From NCBI GenBank assembly GCA_023362775.1, contig JALMGJ010000001.1, positions 68,170,501 to 68,234,500 on the forward strand: DNA of 64,000 bases, given 5' to 3'. This document shows positions 30,329-41,052 of the stretch, piece after piece; the stretch's first letter is position 1, and each line of letters begins with the position of its first letter. Source of the DNA: Charina bottae. Taxonomy: Eukaryota > Chordata > Lepidosauria > Squamata > Charinaidae. A program made the position numbers and the translations under genes. The notes below the pieces were generated by a model that saw nothing but the letters and a program-made list of their open reading frames with translations, was not told where the DNA came from and did no database searches.

Positions 30329-31630
30329 GATCGGGTTCCTGTGCTGATGTTCCTCATTTCTTATCAAAGTTCTTAAAAAGCAGTCTGCAAAAAACACTAA
30401 GTCAAAGCATTTTGGAAGCCATCTATTTCAGTGGGAGATTACAGAACATAAAATTTATAATCTTATTCAAGTTAGTGAAACTTGAGAATTTGGAGTTTTG
30501 GTGGACTGCACTTCTTTATTTGATATTCCCCTTCCTACAAAACTTACAAAACTGATAAAAATATAAATTTATTAAATCATCTAAAAATACTTTTAAAACG
30601 GAATGAAAGCTAACTGCAAGCATTTAAAAATTGTGTTTTGATAGAAAAACCACATTAAAACCTCTGCACTATTTTCCAAACGCCAATCTATAAAAGGAAC
30701 ATTTTATAAAGAATTCATGCATTCATGGTTTTATTTGTCACCTACTTTCTAGGCCTTCATGAGGTTTACAATTCCATGGCAAAATAACATAGAATTTAGG
30801 GGAGGAAACATAAGCAATACAAAGAAAACCCAGCCAATTAACTTAAGTCAGCCTGTCATCATTAACACCCAAATGTCCTACAGAATAACCAAGTCTTAAG
30901 AACTTCCTAAAAACTAGAATGTAAGGGCAATCAACACCTTGGGAGGCAAGGTGTTCAGCAGTATGGAGGCAGTTATTGAGAAGGTCCATCACTGGACCCC
31001 TACTTCATTCACTACAGGTGGGTGGGGACCATCAACATTTCTCCCCTAAAAATGTGCAGGGTGGCCTGAATCTTGCCAGGAGATATCAGCCTAAATAACT
31101 CATGTTGAGCTTTATAAGTGATAATTAGCACTTTGAATTGGACCTGGAGGCAAGCTAGTAACCAATGCAATGACCAAAGCATTGGTGTTACATTGCTAAC
31201 CTTCGGTTAGTAGATGGACCAAGATATTTTGGATTCAAAGGCATCCACATACACAGTACACTATCGTCAGAATTGTTGATAATGAATTGGATCAAGCCAA
31301 AAAAGGACACTGAGGCCTTGGAACAATTATAATATCTTTGCCTACCTTACCTCGGAGTGTTCTTGGAAGGGTAAAATAAGGGATCCCATTACCCTGAACT
31401 CTTTAGACAAAGAATGGAATAAAAAGAGTCTACCATGGTAGAGATGGGCGGGGATAAATTCAAATAATAATAAAAATATAGTAAATAAAGGGAATGCTAG
31501 ACCAAGTAAGAAACTAACCATCTGCATGGCTAACAAGCATAATCTTGCTTCCCCCTTCATGCCCTCAATGCATTTCACCATTATTTCTGATGGAATTATG
31601 TTGCTTCCACTTAAAGAAGAAAATATTTTT
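30329..31630. other. Unassigned DNA, part possibly an old repeat
   Basis: The stretch 30750-31230 (for example TTTATAAGTGATAATTAGCA, GAATTGGACCTGGAGGCAAG) resembles an old interspersed repeat common in sauropsids whose class I cannot state. The rest is unassigned. Confidence 0.3.
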
Positions 31631-31636
31631 ATCTCC

Positions 31637-31782
31637 AAAGTAGCAAGGGAGTTTGTTACACAAATAATGGAACTGTAATTCCTATCATACTTTAGAGGTA
31701 CTCTATATGAGTACCATCCTCTAAAGTACGGTAGGAATTACAGTTCCATTATTTGTATAACAAACTCCCTTGCTACTTTAGA
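31637..31782. repeat. Inverted duplication of host flank, about 64-bp arms
   Basis: The segment 31637-31699 (AAAGTAGCAAGGGAGTTTG to CTTTAGAGGT) reappears as a near-perfect reverse complement at 31711-31782. The two arms are separated by ACTCTATATGA (31700-31710), which is itself the left TSD of the adjacent SINE insertion. Confidence 0.9.
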
Positions 31783-31948
31783 AAGCCAGCTGGGTAACCT
31801 TGGGCCAGTCATTCTCTCTCAGCCCTAGGAAGAAGGCAATGGCAAACCACTCCCAAAAATACTTGCCAAGAAAACTGCAGGGACTTGTCCAGGCAGTCTC
31901 CGAGAATCGGACACGACTGAATGGATTTTTTTAAAAAACTCTATATGA
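31783..31948 (+). mobile_element. Sauria SINE, 5'-truncated, with TSD at hairpin
   Basis: Body AGCCAGCTGGGTAACCTTGG, CCAGTCATTCTCTCTCAGCC, TTGCCAAGAAAACTGCAGGG, tail GAATCGGACACGACTGAATG and a T/A tail. The right duplication ACTCTATATGA (31938-31948) matches 31700-31710 exactly, so the inserted unit is 31711-31937: the inverted flank copy plus the SINE. Confidence 0.9.
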
Positions 31949-32325
31949 AGGGATTCGGAGTATAGTTTTCTGATGGCATCCTCTATTAGAAGGATTATCC
32001 AGTCCAAATCAAATTTTAAAAACTATAATGCAAGTTAGATGTTTGAAATTACATGAATTGTAGACTTGAAAGACCCACAGTCCAGAGTTCTGGTTAGATG
32101 CATTTCTATTTAATTAGTATTATTAACTCTTAAATTACATCTGTAACTACAAATTAGCATGTGCAAATTTAATGCAAATATATTTCATGTTATATCCATT
32201 TTTGGTGATACATTTCCTGCTTGTGGTGATGTGGCACTCCAGCACATTTAAATCAGTGGCTCAACTATTGACACAAACATGATTCCTCAATATACCACAT
32301 CCAATATGTCAACACTGATTTTCAG
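31949..32325. other. Unassigned AT-rich DNA
   Basis: No gene or repeat recognised. Confidence 0.35.
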
Positions 32326-32435
32326 TCTAGCCTCTCTACGCAACTGATGAAGTGAGCTGCAGCTCATGAAAGTTGATGTCTTTTAATAAAATTTGTTAGT
32401 CAAAAAAGGTGCTACCAGACTCCTGCTGGAAAAAT
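32326..32435 (+). mobile_element. Unclassified amniote repeat with hammerhead-like stem
   Basis: CTGATGAAGTGAGCTGCAGC, then TCATGAAAG, AATAAAATTTGTTAGTC and GGTGCTACCAGACTCCT. I recognise this as a widespread amniote repeat terminus, but I am not sure of its class. The CTGATGA, short stem and GAAAG arrangement resembles the Penelope terminal motifs in this window. Confidence 0.5.
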
Positions 32436-33873
32436 GAGGAAAGTATTCCAGAAGATCTATGAATTCAGAAGGAAGTTCCATTTTAAAGGGGTATGCTAAA
32501 GGACACCAATTGACAGATAGTAACTGATTCAAAGAAGAACATACAAAGATGGAAGGAGTATATGGAAGAAATGAAAAAGATGGAAGAAATTCTGTATAGT
32601 AGAGATGTCAACATCCAGGATACTTCAGAAGATATTTCACATACTAGCATCATTCAACACTGATTAGAGCCTTACCTGGAAAGGGAGATGTCAGATATTC
32701 AGGCTGCTTTTAGAAAAGGCTGAGAAACAAAAAATATTTTTGCTGATACAAGTTGGATTATTGAGAAAATCAAAGAATATGAAAAAGAAAACAATATGTA
32801 CTTCACTGATTATTGAAAGACCTTCATTGTGTCAACCAGGTCAAGCTGAGAAATGTCCTCAGGAAAATGGGAATCCCAGAACACCTAATTGTCATCGTGA
32901 GAAATCTGTACTCAGGACAGGAAGCCACAGTCTGGATAGAACATGGAAAAATACAGTAGACTGGCTCACAATTGGCAAAGGACTGAGACAAAGCTGTATA
33001 CGTTTTCCTTATTTATTCAACCTGTATGCTGAGCATACTGTATGTTGAAGGAGGCTGGATTTGAAGAAGATGAATGTGGTTTTAAAACTGGAAGAGGAAA
33101 CATCAATAACCTGTATGATACTGGTGACACTACTCTGATAGCTGAAAATGCAGATGATCTTCAAGCTCTAGTAATGAAAGTAAAGAAGCACAGTGAATAA
33201 AATGGGACTAAGATTAAATACAAAGACTGAACTAATGACAACAGATACAGCAAACAGCTTTAGAATTGACAGTGAAGACACTGATGTGGTGGATAGTTCT
33301 GCCTTTTAGGATTGACTATCAACAGTAAAGGAACCAGCATTCAAGAAATTTGCCACAGACAAGTACATGTTGGGGTAGCAATGAAGGCCTTGGAAAAGAT
33401 ATTAAGATGCCATGATGTGTGTAAGCCTACCAAGATCAGAAACAATGGTTTTCCCTATGAAACTCTGTGGAAGCAAAAGTTGGACTTTGGAGAAGCAGGA
33501 TAGAAAGAGTATTGATGCTTTTGTACTTTGTTGTTGGAGAAGACTTGAAAATACCATGGAGAGCCAAGAAAACAAACACATGGTTCATAAAACAAATCAA
33601 TTCAGATTTCTTACTCAAGGCACAAATGACTAGGCATGAATTACCATAGTTTGGACACATTATGCAAAGACCCAGCCCACTTAAGTCTATAATGCTGGGA
33701 AATGTGCAAAGAAAGAGAAGAGGATGACCAGCAACAAGGTGGATGGACTTGATTACATTAGCAATGGGTTCACCATCCACTGGAATACCTGAAGGGCTGG
33801 ACTGGGGACAGATCATCCTAGAGAAGCTTTATCTATGTGGTCACTAAGAGTTGACACTGACTTGATGGCACAT

Positions 33874-33910
<37 letters not shown>
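32436..33910 (+). pseudogene. Old RTE LINE, decayed
   Basis: Fragments in changing frames align with BovB/RTE: WKEYMEE... at about 32555, DWLTIGKGLRQSCIRFPYLFNLYAEH at 32960-33040 (RT motif B region; a G to S change in the usual RQGC), DTGDTTLIAENADDLQ around 33120 (YADD lost), then FVLCCWRRLENTMESQENK and FGHIMQRP. It ends AGTTGACACTGACTTGATGG with an (AATC)n tail at 33879-33910. It is distinct from, and much older than, the neighbouring BovB. Confidence 0.85.
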
Positions 33911-33959
33911 GGTAGTTCCATACCAACTTGAGTATGTGGTTAATAAATTTTGTTGTTGT

Positions 33960-36900
33960 TTATTCGTTCAGTCGTTTCCGACTCTTCGTGACTTCATGGA
34001 CCAGTCCACGCCAGAGCTTTCTGTCGGCCGTCACCATCCCCAACTCCCCAATGGTTGAGTCCGTCACCTCCAGAATACCATCCATCCATCTTGCCCTTGG
34101 TCGGCCCCTCTTCCTTTTGCCTTCCACTTTTCCTAGCATCAGCTTCTTCTCCAGGGTATCCTGTCTTCTCATTATGTGGCCAAAGTACTTCAGTTTTGCC
34201 TTTAATATCATTCCCTCAAGTGAGCAGTCTGGCTTGATTTCCTGGAGTATGGACTGGTTTGATCTTCTTGCAGTCCAAGGCACTCTCAGAATTTTCCTCC
34301 AACACCACAGTTCAAAAGCATCTATCTTCCTTCGCTCAGCCTTCCTTATGGTCCAGCTCTCGCAGCCATAGGTTACTACAGGGAATACCACTGCTTTAAC
34401 TATGCGGACCTTTGTTGTCAGTGTGATGTCTCTGCTCTTAACTATTTTATCAAGATTTGCCATTGCTCTCCTCCCAAGAAGTAGACGTCTTCTGATTTCC
34501 TGGCTGCAGTCAGCGTCTGCAGTAATCTTTGCGCCTAGAAATACAAAGTCTGTCACTGCCTCCACTTTTTCTCCCTCTATTTGCCAGTCATCAATCAAGC
34601 TCGTTGCCATAATCTTGGTTTTTTTGAGGTTTAACTGCAACCCATCTTTTGCACTTTCTTCTTTCACCTTCGTCATAAGGCTCCTCAACTCCTCCTCGCT
34701 TTCAGCCATCAAAGTGGTATCATCTGCATATCTGAGATTGTTAATGTTTCTTCCAGCGATTTTAACTCCAGCCTTGGATTCCTCAAGCCCAGCATGTCGC
34801 ATGATGTGTTCTGCGTACAGGTTGAATAGGTAGGGTGAGAGTATACAACCCTGCCGTACTCCTTTCCCAATCTTAAACCAGTCCGTTGTTCCGTGCTCTG
34901 TTCTTACCGTTGCTACTTGGTCGTTATACAGATTCCTCAGGAGGCAGACAAGATGACGTGGTATCCCCATACCACCAAGAACTTGCCACAATTTGTTATG
35001 ATCCACACAGTCAAAGGCTTTAGAATAGTCAATAAAACAGATATAGATGTTTTTCTGAAATTCCCTGGCTTTCTCCATTATCCAGCGCATATTGGCAATT
35101 TGGTCTCTAGTTCCTCTGCCTTTTCTAAACCCAGCTTGTACATCTGGCAATTCTTGCTCCATGAATTGCTGGAGTCTACCTTGCAAGATCTTGAGCATTA
35201 CCTTACTGGCATGTGAAATAAGTGCCACTGTTCGATAGTTTGAACATTCTTTAGTGCTTCCCTTTTTTGGTATGGGGATATAAGTTGATTTTTTCCAATC
35301 TGATGGCCATTCTTGTGTTTTCCAAATTTGCTGGCATATGGCATGCATCACCTTGACAGCATCATCTTGCAAGATTTTAAACAGTTCAGCTGGGATACCG
35401 TCGTCTCCTGCTGCCTTGTTATTAGCAATGCTTCTTAAGGCCCATTCAACCTCACTCTTCAGGATGTCTGGCTCTAACTCACTGACCACACCGTCAAAGC
35501 TATCTCCAATATTATTATCCTTCCTATACAGATCTTCCGTATATTCCTGCCACCTTTTCTTGATCTCTTCTGCTTCTGTTAGGTCCTTACCATCTTTGTT
35601 TTTGATCATACCCATTTTTGCCTGGAATTTACCTCCGATGTTTCTAATTTTCTGGAAGAGGTCTCTTGTCCTTCCTATCCTATTGTCTTCTTCCACTTCC
35701 GCACATTGCTTGTTTAAAAATAATTCCTTATCTCTTCTGGCTAACCTCTGGAATTTTGCATTTAATTGGGCATATCTCCCCCTATCACTATTGCCTTTTG
35801 CTTTCCTTCTTTCTTGGGCTACTTCCAGTGTTTCAGCAGACAGCCATCTTGCCTTCTTGGTTTTCTTTTTCTTTGGGACGTTTTTTGTTGCCGCCTCCTG
35901 AACAATGTTGAGAACTTCTGTCCATAGTTCTTCTGGGACCCTATCTACTAAATCTAGTCCCTTAAATCTATTCTTCACCTCCACTGCATATTCCTTAGGA
36001 ATATTAGTGAGCTCATATCTAACTGATCTGTGGGTCTTCCCTATTCTCTTTAGTCTGATTCTAAATTTTGCAATAAGAAGTTCATGATCTGAACTACAGT
36101 CAGCTCCAGGTCTTGTTTTTACCGACTGTATAGATGTCCGCCACCTTTGGCTGCAAAGGATGTAGTCAATCTGATTTCGGTGTCGACCATCTGGTGAAGT
36201 CCATGTATAAAGTCGTCTTTTAGGTTGCTGGAAGAGAGTGTTTGTTATGCACAGTGAGTTGTCTTGGCAAAATTCTATCAGCCTATGTCCTGCTTCATTT
36301 TGTTCTCCCAGACCATGCTTGCCTGTAATTCCAGGTGTCGTTTGACTACCCACCTTAGCATTCCAGTCTCCTGTAATGAGAATAACATCTCTTTTTGGTG
36401 TATTATCTAGTAGGTGCTGCAGATCCTCATAGAACTGATCTACTTCTGCTTCTTCAGCATCTGTGGTTGGGGCGTATATTTGGATCACTGTGATGTTAAA
36501 TGGCTTACCCTGAATTCGAACTGAGATCATTCTATCGTTTTTTGGATTGTATCCAAGCACTGCTTTAGCCACTTTATTATTAATTATGAAGGCTACTCCA
36601 TTTCTTCTGTGGTCCTCTTGTCCACAGTAGTAGATCTGGTGGTCATCTGATGTGAAGTGGCCCATTCCAGTCCATTTCAGTTCACTGACACCTAAAATGT
36701 CTATATTTAATCTTGACATCTCACCAATAACCACATCCAATTTGCCCTGGCTCATAGATCTTACATTCCAGGTTCCTATGGTGTGTTGATCTTTAGAACA
36801 TCGGATTCGTCGTTCACCACCAGCACCGTCGGCCGCTAGCCGTCCTTTCGGCTTTGAGCTAGCTGCGTCATCACATCTGGGGCTAGTTGAACGTATCCTC

Positions 36901-36992
36901 TGTTCCTCCCCAGTAGCATTTTGACCATCTTCCGACCTGGGAGTCCCATCTTCCGATGGTATACCGACATATCTTTGGTTGTACTGATCCAT
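33960..36992 (-). CDS. BovB ORF2: AP endonuclease and reverse transcriptase, apparently intact
   Basis: 1010 codons without a stop. Endonuclease (about 70-305): GTWNVRSM with N76, SELKWTG with E104, TGDWNAKVG with D209 and N211, NQIDYILC with D276 and SSDHELL with D302 and H303; all catalytic-type residues are present. A basic linker with KKKKTKKARW lies near 375-383. RT (about 500-790): YIPIPKKGS, QAGFRKGRGTRDQ, FIDYSKAFDCVDH, GVRQGCILSP, and YADD at 755-758. The C-terminal CCHC-less RTE region has WCWRKILRVPWTARRSNQS. The product would make and integrate BovB cDNA by target-primed reverse transcription, and may serve SINEs with a BovB-like tail. The start is set at the first Met of the open frame; the true start could be a little downstream. 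Confidence 0.95.
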   Translation of the reverse strand: MDQYNQRYVGIPSEDGTPRSEDGQNATGEEQRIRSTSPRCDDAASSKPKGRLAADGAGGERRIRCSKDQHTIGTWNVRSMSQGKLDVVIGEMSRLNIDILGVSELKWTGMGHFTSDDHQIYYCGQEDHRRNGVAFIINNKVAKAVLGYNPKNDRMISVRIQGKPFNITVIQIYAPTTDAEEAEVDQFYEDLQHLLDNTPKRDVILITGDWNAKVGSQTTPGITGKHGLGEQNEAGHRLIEFCQDNSLCITNTLFQQPKRRLYTWTSPDGRHRNQIDYILCSQRWRTSIQSVKTRPGADCSSDHELLIAKFRIRLKRIGKTHRSVRYELTNIPKEYAVEVKNRFKGLDLVDRVPEELWTEVLNIVQEAATKNVPKKKKTKKARWLSAETLEVAQERRKAKGNSDRGRYAQLNAKFQRLARRDKELFLNKQCAEVEEDNRIGRTRDLFQKIRNIGGKFQAKMGMIKNKDGKDLTEAEEIKKRWQEYTEDLYRKDNNIGDSFDGVVSELEPDILKSEVEWALRSIANNKAAGDDGIPAELFKILQDDAVKVMHAICQQIWKTQEWPSDWKKSTYIPIPKKGSTKECSNYRTVALISHASKVMLKILQGRLQQFMEQELPDVQAGFRKGRGTRDQIANMRWIMEKAREFQKNIYICFIDYSKAFDCVDHNKLWQVLGGMGIPRHLVCLLRNLYNDQVATVRTEHGTTDWFKIGKGVRQGCILSPYLFNLYAEHIMRHAGLEESKAGVKIAGRNINNLRYADDTTLMAESEEELRSLMTKVKEESAKDGLQLNLKKTKIMATSLIDDWQIEGEKVEAVTDFVFLGAKITADADCSQEIRRRLLLGRRAMANLDKIVKSRDITLTTKVRIVKAVVFPVVTYGCESWTIRKAERRKIDAFELWCWRKILRVPWTARRSNQSILQEIKPDCSLEGMILKAKLKYFGHIMRRQDTLEKKLMLGKVEGKRKRGRPRARWMDGILEVTDSTIGELGMVTADRKLWRGLVHEVTKSRKRLNE

Positions 36993-37030
36993 TTAGTTTT
37001 CATGGCAAGAATACTGGGGTGGGTTGCCAT
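36836..37030 (-). CDS. Candidate small BovB ORF1 overlapping ORF2
   Basis: A 64-codon frame (MATHPSILAMKTKWISTTKD...) starts 38 bases before the ORF2 start and overlaps it in another frame. RTE elements have been reported with a short ORF1 that overlaps or abuts ORF2, so this may be translated. It has no recognisable domain, and chance cannot be excluded. Confidence 0.35.
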   Translation of the reverse strand: MATHPSILAMKTKWISTTKDMSVYHRKMGLPGRKMVKMLLGRNRGYVQLAPDVMTQLAQSRKDG

Positions 37031-37184
37031 TACCTTCCCCAGGGATCGTATTTAGTCTGACCTCTCTGCCACGACCTTCCCGTCTTGGGTGTCCCTTCAC
37101 GGTTTAGCTCATGGTTTCATTGAGGTGCTCAAGCTCCAGCACCACGACAAGGTAACGATCTCCTTTGCTGGAGGGTTAATAAAT

Positions 37185-40100
37185 GCAATACTGATATTGT
37201 TGGAGAGTGTGTTTTCTTGCACATGTAGAGTATCAGAAAGCGATTATCACTAGAGACCATAAATGACACCAGTCATTGTAGCAACTTAGTTGCAGTTATA
37301 TTTGTTACTCATACAAACAGATATTATTTACAGTCCTCTTCCAGATCCCTGGAAGTATTACAAAATCCACATACCAGAAGTAGTAAGCAAGCAAACAGGA
37401 CTAAACAAAAGAAGCAGTAAGCAGTAAGGAGTGAGCAGCAAGTAAGCAATCAGGGCGGGGCAGGCAGGCAGGTTCTTTTATACTCTTCAGCCTGTATCAC
37501 GTGCTGCCTGACCTTTTAAAGTTTGCAGGTTTTTACCTAATAAGGTTATATTGCTGTGATTTACTCCTCAAAAGAATAATACACCAACAGATATTACAAG
37601 TTTATTCATGCCCTGAAAATATTAGCACCAGCTCTGACAACTTCTGTGAGTAGCCTTTATGACATCATAAAATCCGTGCGCAGCTGCTAGAATGGATAAT
37701 AACATTGACACTGGCCATATATTAGTAGGTGCTGTAAAAGAGCTCTATGATCAATCATAGAACCCTTTAGGAATGGCTCCTTATACTGTCAGGACCTGCT
37801 ATATAGCAGCAGTGCACAATGGGAGTAAGCAAAATAGATGAAGAAGAGTATGGTAGGATTGAAGAAAATTAGGATGAATGTTGTGTTGCTCTTCATAATG
37901 GGGAAGTAGCAATCTTGATTGCTGAGCAGGGCAATTTACAGTATTTCTCTATCCTATGTGATTTTGTATACATCAATGGTTTTTAGTTCTGAGTAGATAC
38001 TAAGAAATCAGTTGAAAGTAAATTCTGTTGAATTCTGTGAAGTTTACTACTGCATGTAATTAATTCATGGTGTATGACTCATGCCACTTTCCATACATTC
38101 TGAAAGATGCACGTAAAAATGAAGATGGCACAAAGTGTTCTGAAAATATTCAGGAAACAAAATAAACAAATCATATTTTTGTTAAAGACCAGGCAAGGGG
38201 AGATCCTGTCTTGGAAAACTCACAATTCAAACACACCCTTTTTTGTCTTTTTTGAATATAGTACATCATTTATTTATAAGGCTGATGTGCTACCAAATAA
38301 CCTTCTATTGTTCTGTCCTCAAAACAACCTGAAAGGAAATGTCCCATAGAAAGTGTGCCAAAAGCCACACAATAAAGCTTCACATTTCCTCATCAAATCT
38401 CCTCTGCTTTTGACCTATAGCCCTCTTCCTTTTACAGTCGTCAGCTGTCTTGATAGCTGTACTGTTGAATCATAGTTATTTCCTTTCTAAACAAAATTTG
38501 CCCAGTAACCAAGGCCATTATTTACCTAGTCAGAAAAATATAGAATTCAACTATCAGTTGTAAAGAAATGCAACATGCTTCTTCCCACATCATCAAGCTG
38601 CACCTCTCTGACATCACCATGGTGGATTCTTCCTCCTCTCGTTCTCCTCCTACTCCTCCCTTGATGAAACATTAACATGTGAGAAAATTACTGGTCTGAA
38701 AATTGCAGTCCCATTGGACAATTGTTCCTTTATTTTGTTATATAATTGTAATATTTCAAGAGAGGTCTTACAGGATTTTATTGCCACAAAGTCTTTTTAT
38801 AGACTCAGTTAAAAGGTCCCAAGATACCCATTCAGATTCTCGGATGACTCTTTGGAAAGAACACTTAGGACAAAAGAATTGTTACACTGTGATAAGTGAA
38901 AGTGTGTTTAGTACTGAAGAAGACTGTTTCAGGGATCTCAAATGGCGCCATCTACTCAGGTTGGCTAGTTAATTTCCATAACTTTCCATGAGCCATTATG
39001 CTCATGGATTATGCTATGGCTACATTATAATACATCTTTGGATTTATTTAGGATGAGATAAAATATTTTATTTTTTTCCATTTAACAATTTATACATCCA
39101 AAATCATATCATTCCACCTTATTGAATGTTTGTAATACACATGTACTATAAGTTTGATAATATGCACGTTCATCCGTTGATCCCAGGTTTTTAACAGAAG
39201 CATTTTAGTATTTTATATTAGCTTATGTGGCCAAGAATCAACACTGACTTAAAGGTCAAGAGGTTGTTCTTCCAGGTGATCAAGATATTGGAGTTCACAC
39301 TTGGCATCCAAAGTTGTTGATGTAGTGTCTATGGAGCAGATTGAGAAAAACTGAATATGGATGAAACAGCTGAGGAGTCAATTAAAATACATTTTATGTG
39401 ACAAGAAGGAACTTCCTTCAGTTTATACTTTCTATTTGGAGAAGAGTTGAAAATGTTGGATGGTCAGCAGAACAATGAATTTTTAAATGATATAAATGCT
39501 TTAATGGTTCTAGCAGAAGTGGTTTTCATTGTCTTGGAAAAGTTTAAAATGTCTGAATAATGATAGCCAAGAATGATATCAGAAGAGAGTCAAACTGAAG
39601 GTTGATTATCCTTAAAGTGTTTAAGTAGAAATAGCATGAATTAGCCGAAGTGCAGAGTTAAATCACTAGCAACAAGCAGAGTCCAGAAATGTTGCTTTTT
39701 AGCTGGAATTTCTTATACAGTATATAAAGCAAGAAAGTAGATTTATTTTGTAGACAATTCACTTTTAGGCTGATAAGGTATTTGGAATCTTGAGAACATG
39801 CCATGGACACTGTTCAGAATGGCTTCCATGGCAGGTATGGCTGGTCACAAAGCATCCATTTACCAAAAGGCAAAGTGGCAATGTGGTTCTTTGCCACCAT
39901 CTCTAGCCTCCCAGGGTATTTCCAGTTTATCTCCAAAGAAAGCACCTGGCTGCAGCCACCTACCATTTTTATTTTTTAAGAATGCCTTGGGTGTATGTGT
40001 GCATATTGATGGGAATAAAGATGATGCTGGACACTGGCTGGAGCTGAGTCAATTTATATCTGTCTGCTTCAATATATATATTTTAATCACTAAAAAACGC

Positions 40101-40377
40101 ATTTTGTAGACTTTGTCCACATTTACCTTCAAAACTCATAGGGGCTTTTAAATATAATTGGATTGACAGCAAGGTATCTGGGAAATCCTTGGAGAAGGAT
40201 GCCTTTTTGTACATTTTTATTATCCATTTTTATTTTTTCATGAATCATCAGACAAATGCACACAAAGTGTACTGTGGTTTTATGATTTAAAAGAATTTGG
40301 ATCAAAAAATATTCTGCTGGCTTGGAGACAAGAAGTCTGAGTTTCTGTTTGTGCTTCCAAGGCATTCTAATTGTTCG
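37185..40377. other. Unassigned DNA
   Basis: No gene supported. At 37360-37490 there is a purine-rich stretch with repeated AGTAAGCA/AGCAAG words. At 39228-39262, TGGCCAAGAATCAACACTGA resembles the old RTE/SINE tail. The rest looks like ordinary unique sequence. Confidence 0.35.
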
Positions 40378-40800
40378 CTTAAGTATCGGCCAGGTTCAGA
40401 GGTTAGTTACCATGGTGATAAATTGTCCTGACCTAAATACAAATGTATATATTAGCGTGTTCTTTGTTTTGTAAACCTTGCCTTGCTTTGCCTTTTGTTC
40501 TTCTGCCTCGTATCTCTGTCAGTATGTGTGAGTCATGCTGAGGCTCTCTCTGTATTTTTAAGGAGAGAAATTTTTTAGTTATGTTTTATATTAATATATA
40601 TAATGTTTGCTGAAAAAGTTTCTCTAAATTGCAAAGCGTTTCTGGAACAAGCAAAAGACTAACAAAGTGTTATGGATTCAGAAGATGAAGTCCTTGACCA
40701 GACTGATCCTCAGCCAATACCACAGGAATTAGCTGAAGTGAGGGCACCTAAGAGAGACAGGTACAGGCTGAGTTAGCTGATCCATCTGATACACTTATTA
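40378..40800. other. Unclassified repeat-like segment, possibly LTR-derived
   Basis: A C/T-rich segment (CCTTGCCTTGCTTTGCC, CTTCTGCCTCGTATCTC) is followed at 40672-40776 by a 34-codon frame (MDSEDEVLDQTDPQP...). The layout vaguely recalls an LTR followed by a gag start, but no terminal repeats or primer binding site were confirmed. Confidence 0.25.
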
Positions 40801-41038
40801 ATGGATCACAAGCATCTGTCTTCCAGTTTATAGATTAGTCACAGCATCAATATTATAACTCCAAATTAAGGCTCAAGAATGGAGAAATTATCTCTTTTCA
40901 ATATCTTTCCAAAAGGTAGTGATGTATAAACTTACTAAGTGATGGCAAACCTAGTTTGTGTTCACTGCCTCCTAATGGTTCAGTAACACATCTTGCAAAA
41001 TATACCGGATGATTCTTAGAATTAAGAATTAAATTTTT

Positions 41039-41052
41039 CCAAGATGGCGGCC
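41039..41052 (+). promoter_or_regulatory. YY1-type motif at the CR1 5' end
   Basis: CCAAGATGGCGGCC contains AAGATGGCGGC, which fits the consensus for the zinc-finger factor YY1. It sits at the very start of the GC-rich 5' UTR, directly after AT-rich host DNA. Human L1 has a YY1 site at the same relative place, where it fixes the transcription start. Confidence 0.65.

Larger units (their letters stand above)
33938..37184 (-). mobile_element. Full-length BovB (RTE) LINE with 11-bp TSD
   Basis: The element is 33949-37173 (about 3.2 kb, the usual length of BovB), between exact duplications GGTTAATAAAT (33938-33948, 37174-37184). On the minus strand it begins with a 5' UTR of about 180 bp, carries a complete ORF2 and ends with the BovB terminus (reverse of TTTATTCGTTCAGTCG) and (CAA)n. 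It has both ends, a perfect TSD and no stop in ORF2, so it is young. Other copies of the same lineage are at 56.8, 63.0 and 63.5 kb, all on the same strand. Confidence 0.96.

Noticed and set aside
34402..35901. Several plus-strand frames of 100-190 codons
   Set aside because: Antisense shadows of the 1010-codon BovB ORF2.
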